Source: Ignelater luminosus
Taxonomy: Eukaryota; Arthropoda; Insecta; Coleoptera; Elateridae
DNA length: 64,000 bases
Direction of reading: 5' to 3'
Assembly: GCA_011009095.1 (NCBI GenBank)
Contig: VTPC01090570.1
Coordinates: forward strand, 215,159-279,158
Part shown: one piece after another, positions 12,278 through 23,200 of the stretch
Numbering within the stretch: position 1 is the first letter of the stretch
Layout: each line of letters starts with the position of its first letter
Notes under the pieces: model-generated
The model's database searches: none
The model's input: the letters and a program-made list of their open reading frames with translations, nothing else
What the model was told of the DNA's origin: nothing
Position numbers and translations under genes: made by a program

Positions 12278-13203
12278 CAGAAACATAAACTGAAAACATT
12301 CTATATGTTTTAAAATCTGTGATTTTTGATAAATAATGCTAATATAAAACGATTGTAATATAAAAACTGCATTTAAAGTAAACGTAGAAAGTTGGAATCT
12401 ATCTCTATAGTACTTAAGACGTATTTAATTACTATTCACCAGAAGTACTGCTGCATCACATTAATTTATGCACCATACCAGTTATTGTTGTTGATAAACA
12501 ATTCACTTTTATCTTAAAAATTCTATTTCTTAAATCCACAACAGTATTTAGACTTAATTTACTTCAGAATAACAGTTAATACAATCTTAACTTTAGTAAA
12601 TCTCGCAAGAAAATGGTTAAATTTAGGATAATGCAACTATTTGTAATCAAAGTTTGTACAATTACAACTTATTCCATTTTGCGATCGTTCTTGCTATGTA
12701 AAGTTTGAAGGACAGGTATGGAATTGTCAGATTAATAGATTTTTGCACTGTTTAGACAAACGACGGATTAAAATACAGATCCTGCTGTAAATAATAACAG
12801 TGAACAAGACAATTAGGCTTCCTAAATTTTTCAAGTACATATAGTATCCCTGTTTGTCATATACCTATTAATTTTATACGATTATGTGATCATATTGTAT
12901 AAGTTTAGTGATTAAGAAAATGTTGATATTTTATAATTTATGTTGTATGTTTAATTGTATTAGAAACCAAGGTATTTGTTTTCTTGTAAATTGTGATAGA
13001 TAAAATTATGATTGAAATGAATGTCTATAAAATGCAAAAATAATGTGTAGAGATTAGAAAACTATTGCATGTTGTATTATACAAGTGAATTTATAAAGAT
13101 TTTCTTTTAAACAAACTTCTTATGTTTTTGCTATTAAAAAAACCTAAAGTTTGTATTGTACGTTATAAAAGTAGTTGTTATTAACAACATTAATGTATTA
13201 AAT

Positions 13204-13234
13204 CTTTAAAGTAGTTCATTAATCTACTTTAAAG
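13204..13234. repeat. Perfect 11-bp hairpin
   Basis: CTTTAAAGTAG at 13204-13214 is followed after nine bases by its exact reverse complement at 13224-13234. No T-run or gene boundary explains it. Confidence 0.5.
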
Positions 13235-14430
13235 TAAGTATAGTATTTTTGCGGAAAAAAGTTTTAGTGTGAAACAGTTATGAAAGTAATGGAAAAGAAA
13301 TATGTTTAGTGTACCATCAAATTCCGGTGGTTGCAATGAAAAATATATTGTATCAATATTAATTTTATAAAAAATATGTACCGCACAGAGTTTGCTTTAA
13401 TTATATATTGACTGTGACAGATGTTGGCGCATGACATCAATCAAGTATATAACTAAAGATGAATTGTCGAATATGTATTGGTTGGGCTTTGTATTACATT
13501 TTTATGTATATGTAATTGGATCTCCAAAATTATAATAACAAATTTTACATATCAAAATGTTTCTCATTAAATATTTACAATATTATATTGCCTGTATCTT
13601 TATATTGTGATTACTGTTTTAATAATAATTTTTCCACTTGTTTTAGTTGACGTCATATGTTGCTTGTGCAGATTGATAAGAGGTTATAGTTAATTAACTG
13701 TTAAATACAAAGAGATTTAATGAGTTTCTCTATTTAACTTGAGCAATTATATATTTCAATGCAATAGAAATTAATAAACTGTAATTTTAAATTTCTAATG
13801 ATTTATGAGACATATCGCATATAAAATTTGATATGTAATTGGCGATATTTTTGTTATTTTGTATTGTAAAAAGCGTAATGTATGAAGGTATGCATGCTTA
13901 AGAAAATTTTACACACCAATAGTGTTTATCTATTTAATAAAAATAAACTTACTTTGACATTAAATTAATACATTTATTATCATTTTTTAACAAATAATGT
14001 AAGAATCGTTTTGTTGTGAGGATTTTATTATCTTTTTTTCAGAATATTGTGTAAACTTCCTAAACTGCATTAAATAATAAAAATTCAACTTAAACTACTA
14101 TTACTGGAAACCAGTTGCCCTACATATTTCATTAATTATACATTTCAAAATCATTTTAACCCTTTCGTTGCCATGGCCTAGTTAACTTATCAAAATTTTT
14201 TGACACAGACTGTTCCTAATGGATAGGCACACAAGATATGCTTTTTAAAAATTGATCATTCAGGATATAATTGCAAACAATAGTTGGTTAACTGTGTTTT
14301 TATTACTGAAACAGTCCACTATTGGTGGAGTCATTTATCCTCTTCCACTTGCCAAGAGCACTATCTGTTGCCAATATAATGTCTAGACTTGCAAGTTCTT
14401 TCTTCACCAGTTATATACAGTGCAAGGCTA

Positions 14431-14515
14431 CAGTCTACCCCTACACCTTACCTTTTTTATATGAAGTACAAAAGAAAAATGTTCACACAAGTCGATTTTT
14501 TATTTAATCCGTCAT
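14431..14515 (+). repeat. Dispersed repeat, copy 1
   Basis: This stretch (AGTCTACCCC, then CTTTTTTTATATGAAGTA, then AAAAGAAAAATGTTC) resembles 48929-49010 in the same orientation (AGTCTTACCCC, CTTTTTTTATGTAAAGTA, GAAAGAAAAATGCTC). A family of dispersed elements is implied; class unknown. Confidence 0.55.
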
Positions 14516-14999
14516 TTCATGTATGCCAGCTTTTAATATAATTAAGATTGTTACATTATCTGCCATCGTCATTACATGTAATGCCAGCAAATTAACACAA
14601 AGAATATATAAGGTCGAGATTTCATTATAAGACTGAACTACTACATAAATGAATTCAATATTTCATGAAAAGCTGGTCTTTAGAAAATAACAGTGATAAC
14701 GCAGCTAATAAGCACCAGTCAAAAGTACGACTAACAACAGCAAGCCATTCTCAACAGTGATAAGGTATAATGGCCAGTGTTATTTCTTGAAAATGTTGTA
14801 TAACATTAACCTATTTTTATGGTCATTGACATCAGGCTGCAGGCAATATGCTCTCTTGAATTACTAACACCTTTAATCTTAAGACAGCTGATTTTATTTA
14901 GCTCGAATATAAGTTGGAGGGGGGAGAGAAAGATGTGTCATTTTATTTTTAATGAATGTAGTGCATGAATAATTATGATTGATGGATCAGGTGTGCCCT

Positions 15000-15673
15000 A
15001 AATAGTGAAAGAAATTATTGACTAACACTTTACTGCTGATTATGCGACTGGAAAGTCAGAGAAAATAAAATTGGTCAGAGAACTCAGTCCTTTTAATGCC
15101 AAGTCAGGGAAATTGGTGTTTAAATTCTAAAAGTCAGGGAGGAAATTAATTGGTAGATATGTGTTGTATTGAGTGGAACTAGTTTACTCATTGTGGTGTT
15201 CTCATACTCAATTTGGTGCTAATTTGCTCGTTCTTAATGCGTGGTCACTTATTTTGGTGTGCACACATTATCGTGCCTTTTTGAGGTTTTACTTTTTTTG
15301 GTTATGCAGTGGTTTTTTTTCTCATCTATCACCTATGTGAAACAGTATCTAGTAAAGCAATACGATAATAAATATAACTTCTGGTATTCATATATTGCAT
15401 ACATTGTACACAATTTTCACTCCTATGTTTACTAAACCACAACAGTAAGGCAGTTTGTTTAAATTGTTAGGGGGGTGTTGGGGACTTGCCCCCCCCCCAT
15501 ATAATAATAATGTTATAATTGATTTAAATCTTGGTAATTGTATACAATGTATGGCATTTTCCACATCGCTCATAACACATATTACATTACTGAAATTATT
15601 AGTCAGGGAAAATACTTCATTCTCGTATGGAAAGTCAGGGAAATCAATTCCAAAGTATCTGTGTGAACCCTGC
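15000..15673. mobile_element. Decayed hAT-like element with GTCAGGGAA subterminal repeats
   Basis: AAGTCAGGGAAAT-type strings recur near 15055 (diverged), 15104, 15130, 15602 and 15629. Read inward on the minus strand, the right end starts CAGGGTTCACAC at 15673, resembling known hAT termini of the CAGGGTTCCCAC type, which carry GTCAGGGAA repeats. The left end is uncertain; CAGGTGTGCCC near 14990 is a candidate. No coding remnant was recognised. Confidence 0.5.
15470..15498. repeat. G-run/C-run hairpin
   Basis: A run of six G (15470-15475) and a GGGG (15480-15483) face a run of ten C (15489-15498). They can pair into a very stable hairpin in an otherwise AT-rich region, inside the decayed hAT-like element. 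Confidence 0.6.
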
Positions 15674-18600
15674 ACTAATTATTATACAGGTAAATGCAAC
15701 AGAAGTGGGAATAGACCCAGGAAAATTCAAAATAGTAAAAAATGACAGGAAAACTCAAACAAAAATGTTATGAAACAAAACATCACATAATAGAAATAAA
15801 TAATATTCATTTGACAAGTGAACTACAGTTAATGTTGCACCTGCAAAGATATCCCACATGATATTTGTTTATTAACAACTTTTTAGATTCAGAATTTATA
15901 TTCAATTCTACGTTTAAAATCTGCTTCGAATTAAAATTGAATGTTAGGCACCAGTTTATTATTACAGCACAGTAATGGCGAATGACTTCTAGTAATCTTT
16001 CTGAAAGAAACCATAAAATTAAATGAGTAAAGATTTTTTGTCGTAATAAATTGTTAAATTTTATTATACAGACAGGTAGTATTAATAAAGCACACATTCA
16101 AACTCAAAAACTTAAATATTTATTAAAATATTAAGCTTATTGTTCTGTTTGATACATTACATACATGATTCAAATCAACAATGTAAGAATATTAATCTAC
16201 ATTTTTTATATTTATATACATTTATATTATATGGATGCAACAATAAATTAATTAGGTAACTAACATAGAATATGTAGTCTATTTGATAAAAAGTGTTTAT
16301 TGTCAGACAAATATTCTTTGGGTATCAGCAGACACTAAACCAATAACATCAATTTATGGAAATGCATGCATTTAAAAATAAGTAAAACAAAAATATTTAT
16401 TAACACTTAAGATTTCTTTCCATTCTACAGAAATTAAATTTGTCAATCTTGCTGTAGTAAAATAAGATAATCAACTTTTTCAGTAGAAAAAACATAATTA
16501 AATGTAGGTATTCACTTTAAAAAAATGAAAAATCAAACTTACTAATATATTCTAAAGTCAGCAATATGCATCTCACAGAGATACAGTATTTTTATCATAG
16601 CTATAAAAAAATTAAGTGTATCTGTATAGGAATTTTTATACTAGTCCACTAATTTAAATTGTATTAGTATTTATTATATCATGACAAAGACACTTTACCT
16701 CTTATATGTGTGCATATACTTTGATTTCTTTGGTTTTAGATTAAAAGGTGAAAGTTGTAAATCTTCTGGAGGTGACAATAATCATTGCTTATTCCACTAT
16801 ATATTTATGCTACAGAAGAGAGAGGTTATATTTCATATTATTTACCACAGCAGTCACCAATTAGCAAACCCTTTCTAATGGAACTCATTGTTCAAATGTA
16901 TTTTCGAAAAAATATTACTAGAGCCACAAGCCTTGTGATCTTTGTATATTATACCTCGACTAAAATTAATTGGTGACCCTTGATCTAGCAAATTTCAATT
17001 CCAATTGAAAATGATGTTTTATCTTTCTTGCTCTACAAACAATCGTAGCAGTATTTAGGGTTTTGCAATTGCCATAAACTACCAGTTTACAGATTTACAG
17101 CTTTCAAGTTTTAATCTGAAAGTGGAAAAAATAAGTCAGAATATATTTTTCCTATGTGAAATTACCTTTGAATTTATATTATTGTCATAAGTCTACTATT
17201 AACAGATATTTTCTAGTAACAACAACCCAAGATTAAAGTTTAAATAACATCAACATCAACATAAACTTATAAACTTTTAGTTAATGTATCTAGATATTCT
17301 TCGTTTATCATTGCTGTATTTAAATGTCCCAAAGGAATGAGATTCTGCATAAACACACATCAAGTGTGTATAATAACAAAAAATAAAAAATGTTTTAAGC
17401 TACGCCCATGTTCTAGTTTAGGCTTTCCCTTCTATTAATTCTGGTTATGCTACTGGATATTCATAATAGCTGCATGTTTACATGACAAAGACAATAATGA
17501 TAAGTATTATATTACTGAAAAACTAATAGCATTAAGGATTTATGTAATATTACTATTTTTAATCGCGGTATTACATGCTATATTTATATGAAACAAATAC
17601 TGGTATTGTCACCCCTAATAAAGCTAAAAATATACTCTATTCCAAATCTATTCAAACGGTAACTGTAAATGTTAAATAAAACATCACTCCTGATACTATT
17701 CCATAAAAGCTTTCTTTAGTAGTAGAAGTTACTAATGTCACTGGTTACTAAGAATACATTAAAGTTATGCATTTCAATGATGAAAGAATTTAGTATAAAC
17801 TTTCCAATTGTTAGGATAGATTTGGAAATAAATAAAAACTAGAGATTGATTGTTAGTTGCAACAATTACCAGTAAACTGATATGTGAGTTACGAAATCAA
17901 GATTACCTAGCTCCTAGCTTAAAATACAGTGTATTCCAGAGTTACGCTTAGATTTTTGAATTAAAATTAAAAATGGAAAATGAACTCAAACATATTCTAT
18001 AGGGTTTACAAATTAGATTATTACAATTTTGAATTTTCAAATTTGTTACAAGCTGGGATTTAATATATTTTGTGGTGTGACAGTTTCAAAGGTCTTTCCG
18101 ATAGAGATAATTTTTTGTTTTCTCCAGTAGGATTAAATTATTTCTCTGAAGGGGGAAAAACAACTATAATAAAGAAATATATACAATAAATTAACAAAAA
18201 TAGGTTGTTACAAAATGAACCACCACAAAAACAATTTTCCAGCTAAACCTAGGAGCTACTTAGTTCTCAGAGCTATAGTAGGAACCATAATTTTTCTATC
18301 ATCAGTAAAGCTATAAACCTACAAAAAAGTTATTTATGGTTTACCGTTTATTAAAGTGAAAGAAGACATCAGCACATTTTAAAAAGTGCAGATACCTTGA
18401 CCACAGTATAAAATATTCTGAATATGAAAATGAAAATTTATCTGATTCCTACTATAGTCATGACAGAATGATATTTGCTATGCAGAATTTATGATCTTGT
18501 AGTGACTAGTTATACATACTTATTTATTTTAATTTTATTTACTTGCAGTTGAAGCAAGTGTAATGTGATATGTATGTATTAGGATGAGACAAGAAAACTA

Positions 18601-18991
18601 TATTTTGGAAACATACTCCACATTAAATTATTTAAAACTGCTTCCTTTGCCATTTTTTATATTTTAATCTGTTGAGAGGGATATTGAACTTAAACAAATT
18701 TAAGTGTATTCATTTTTAGTGGATATTCTAGTAAAGTATCGAATTTATTTAAAAAGCAAAAACATGAACAAACCAATTTCAGAAATATGCAACCTTTCTC
18801 TAATTTAACTGACTTCCCAACAGAATTCCTTCAGTACACCAGATATAATAACAGTCTTGTGTTTCAGTTTTAATCTTGATAGCTAACGGAGTTGTAACTT
18901 TCAACAATATGAGATTGACTTAGTCACACTAAAGATCACATCCTAATATGCCACATTCTGCCCCAATCTTTTTCTTTTTAACACAATGACT

Positions 18992-19019
18992 GTCAACTAC
19001 AAATCAACTTGTAGTTGAC
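18992..19019. repeat. Perfect 11-bp hairpin
   Basis: GTCAACTACAA (18992-19002), a 6-base loop, then TTGTAGTTGAC (19009-19019). A third, partial copy of the arm (CCAACTACAAGT) follows at about 19035. Function unknown. Confidence 0.5.
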
Positions 19020-19904
19020 GGTTTGCCACAGACACCAACTACAAGTTACCTTGTTAAACTTTACCTGGCCTGCAATGCCTGGTATGAGCATATTTGTAGA
19101 ACATACATGCAAATGATAGATAGTGAGCATCTAGATCAAGAAATCAATGTGGCATCAAAAAATGAATCATTTATTTGTAAAAGGAAGAATACCAAAATAA
19201 TGTGACTGAATTAAAATGGTAGCATTGGGGACGGGAACCCTCCCTAGATGAATCTCTACCCATAGTGAAAAGATCAACCATAACAATGAAAAGATACCAT
19301 TTCATACTGTCTGTCAAATATTAAAGCATCTCTAGCAAAACTTAACACCCTGCATTTTGAAACACAAGTATAATTATATGACAAAGTAAGCTAATTTCAC
19401 CTCCTAAAGTTATCATGATTAAAACTAAAACACCCTGTATATTATAAATTTAAATAGTAGTTTTCTTTGTAACCAACACACAAGTACCACAGGTGTATAT
19501 ACCTACTCCTTCAAATGGACAGCATGCATACTATACAAAACACAGTTTGTACACAAGAGATAATACGTCGATAAATATATTAATTGTTCTCCAACGAATG
19601 CCTATCTCTAGAAAGATTAGAAATAGTCAAATCAGAAACAATTTTCAATGAAGTAAATTGTCAAATCAATAGTTATCAATTAGGAATAAAATCGATGTAA
19701 ACAGTTGTCATTTCATAAATGATTATTAAACAAAAATCAAATTCCAAAACATGTTATCAATTAGATTCCAAGGAAAGGTAAGCACCTTCATATTTACATT
19801 TTTTACTAGTGCCTACATGAATTAACTCTAATGATTGTCATATATACATTTACAGGGTCAAGAATAAATAAAAAGGCATCTTTTGTATTTACTATTCTTT
19901 AAAA

Positions 19905-20111
19905 CAGCAGTCAGCAACCTTTTAGAAATTGCGGACCACTAAATTCGGAATTTAAAATTTTGCAAACTACTAACATAATCTTCAAAGGTATGAATTAATA
20001 TGAACATTGAATATGATATACATATATACGAATTTAAATAATATCTGAATTTCTTTGCAGACCATTAAAATTATCACCAGTGGTCCGCGGACCACCAGTT
20101 GCCGACCGCTG
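19905..20111. mobile_element. 207-bp hAT-type MITE with intact target duplication
   Basis: The ends are inverted repeats, CAGCAGTCAGCAACC at the left and GTTGCCGACCGCTG at the right, with further inverted pairing of GGACCACTAAATT and CACTGGTCCGCGGACC. The 8-bp CTTTAAAA flanks the element exactly on both sides (19897-19904 and 20112-20119), the target-duplication length of the hAT superfamily. It sits about 130 bases past the bib stop codon, so it is probably in the bib 3' UTR. There is no coding capacity. Confidence 0.9.
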
Positions 20112-20245
20112 CTTTAAAACACAGACAAATTAAATTCTGAAAACCATTTTTATGCAGTGTTTGAGTACCTGTGATTCTCTTATTTTCTGAGGATGTTTGC
20201 ACATCTGGCATACAATTCTACACTTTTTAAGATCACTTGATCTTA

Positions 20246-23200
20246 TTAGTACTGTGCTGCTGTTGAATGTTGAGGTATCATATGATGAAAAGAACTAGAA
20301 GTTGAAACAGCAGTTAACAGTTGAGATGGTGAATGTTTGACTTCTGAACTCCGGGTTCCATATGAGGTACTATTCACTCCAGTAGGCTTTGCTGTGAGAC
20401 TAGAAGATGTATTATTATATGTCACATTACTATTGGTATTACTTCTTTTTGAAGAACCATAATATGTACTATAATTTGAATCATCTGACTGAGCATGACG
20501 GGGATGGTTTGCACTGTACATAGATTCTGGTCTGTTTGATCGTGTAACTTTTTGAGTTTCTTCAAATTTTGTATTATCTGTATCTGAGGAATTATTTCTT
20601 GGTGAATGAGCTGCAATACCTACAGTAACATAAGCCTCTGAATGAGATGCAGATGTAACGCCTCGCATACCAAAAGTGCTTTCAGATCGCTGTTGCATTT
20701 GATTCTGAACATTTTGGTTTTGCAAATGACTTTGTTGTTGATTTAATCTCATAGGATACAAAGATTGCGTAGGAACTAAAGGACCAGGTCTTGGTAAAAC
20801 ATCTCGATTTACACCATTGTTAGACTTTGTATAAACCGACTGAGATCGATTTAAATTAGCTCGAGTTAATGGTGGAGATTTACAATATAAAGATTTGGTA
20901 CCTCCATAAAGAGATTCTACACGCTCTAGTTTACACAATGGAGATGAATATAAACTAGCAGACATTAAACTGGGACAGTACCCAGATGTGGAAGTGACAA
21001 CAACATTGCTGGTTTGTCGATAATTATAAGATGAACCATTATATTTACTACCAGATGGTTTCTCCAAATCATCATATGGATCTTCATCTGACTGAATACT
21101 TATAGAATCAGCATCAGTGGAGTCTTTAGCACTTTTGCGCCTTCTAGGATTAAGAATGTATTCATAGACCAACCCAGATACAACGCCTCCTGTTAAAGGA
21201 CCAATCCAGTATACCCAGTGATAATCCCATCTACTCAAAACAAATGATGGTCCTAATGATCTTGCTGGATTTAAACATGGCATCTACAAAATAAAGAGTA
21301 TTACAAAATAAAATACATTAGTACTTGAAATCAAAGTAACACTTACTGAAACAAAAGTGCATGCTCCATATGCTGCTCCAATAGTAAGAGAGGAACTTCC
21401 CAACCATTTACTGTAGTTGTCCATTGTTACTAAGTACGTTAATACAATTATAAAAGAAAGTATAAATTCTACACCAAATCTTTCCCAAGCCATAATGTTA
21501 GTGGTGTGCATTACAGGAGCTGACAGGTTACTTTGAGAACCAGATACAGCCATCCTGGAAATGTAAAAACAAAGGCTATTTTCAGTTTTACAGTTTAGGT
21601 TAAATTTATTAGTTAGATCATTACTGTATTTAATTAGGCAAACTAGATATGGATGTGGTTAGATATGCTATAGTTAATATAATATAGTGAGGATTCTTAA
21701 ATTTGTACTGTTCTAAATATTTGGTTTTGGTTCAGATCATTGTGCTAACAATGCATTAGTTGCAATTTTGCAAATTTATTAGATTCAAGGTTTTTCAGTT
21801 TGTCCACTGTTAAGATTTTTTGTGGTAGAAACTGATTACAGACTGTTGACCAACCATCATTAAAAAATGCAAGAAAAAGAAACAAATGTTATAAGGTGAA
21901 GGGAAACAAGAAACCAGGAATAATATACTAACCGTAACATCAAAAGTATAAGAGGAAGATGATGGAGATAAAAAAGCATTGACAAAGTGAAAATGAAATG
22001 TGATTGTAATGAAAATCATTGTGAAAGTCAAAAATAAGCAAATAAGATAAAAGAACACATTTATATAAGTATAACAAAAGCCCAATCTGAGAAGTCAATG
22101 GAAGGTGTAGACTTGAATGGAAAAAGAATCTACAAAAATGGTATTAGATAATAATAGTCTTTACATGTCTTGGGAAGCAACAGGTGCAGTTGTTATGTAG
22201 AATATTATCTATTGAAGCTATAAGAAGAACCATATTGTTGACACTAGGTATCCTGAGCACTAATTTTTTAAATAAAACAGCTTGCATTTGTGTATAGTAC
22301 TCATTATTATAATATTCTACCAGCACTATAATACTGCAGATGACGCCAATTGTGTGCATATCAAGATACATGCGATATGGTACTTATTGATATTAATAGA
22401 AAAGCATTATTAATGAATTTGTAGTCTGTTGAAGATATCCTTTTATTTTATTATGACGAATTAGTCATATAAGATTAAATAAAGCAATTGAATTAATTGG
22501 AAGCTTCAAAAACATAACAGGTGGAATTCTGTGTAAAGATTATGTTCTTAAATCCAACAACTGCTTGAATTTGTCAAAACAAAATTTAAAAATCTTAGTT
22601 TTTCTAATCCTTCATTTGTTGGAGTTTTAAAATGTAAATCTGTATTATCTTGAAGTAATCATATTGTAATACGAACACGTATATGTCTACCAGAAGTTAA
22701 TGGTGCATTTGGTCTCACATTTTTGCGTAATTTCGTTTAAATATTCACAAAATGTATCTATTGCGTATTGTGAAGTTTAAGACCTGTATATAAAAGCAAA
22801 GTTTGAAATGAAAGTTTTTTAGGCATTTGGAATAAAATTACGCATCTAGGATAGACAGCACCCCTACATTAGTTATCAGGAATGATTCACTGCTTCTATT
22901 CAGTCTTCTTTAGTCTTTATAGTATGGGAAAGTTCAGGTGAAGTTTTCACACAATATCTTAATGCCGTAATAATAATAATGATATATCGATATCCACTCT
23001 TGTGAATGAAACAAAGTTTGCAAGTTAAATAGACAATAATGAGAGTACAATCGGTTTTAATTTTAACGTGTGGGTGTAACCCTAGCAATTCTGGCCTATG
23101 GGGACCTCTTTTATTGCAATGAAAATTGTCCCTATTTCTCACGAGATTCTTCCCGAGGGTATACTCTGTACTCGACACGCGCCCAACCTCAACAATACAA

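Larger units (their letters stand above)
7101..20245. other. 13-kb gene-free stretch between the TipE-type gene and bib
   Basis: No coding exon could be supported on either strand; open frames are short and of random composition. It may contain long 3' UTRs of the two flanking genes, which converge here. Recognisable content is listed separately: a foldback element (7704-8381), hAT-like fragments (11331-11862; about 15000-15673; 19905-20111), hairpins (12201-12277, 13204-13234, 18992-19019) and a dispersed repeat (14431-14515). Confidence 0.6.

Noticed and set aside
16681..16976. Overlapping plus-strand frames
   Set aside because: Leu/Ile/Tyr-rich random composition typical of AT-rich DNA; no splice context or domain.
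20422..20616. Minus-strand frame overlapping bib exon 4
   Set aside because: Alternative-frame shadow of the Ser/Asn-rich bib tail.
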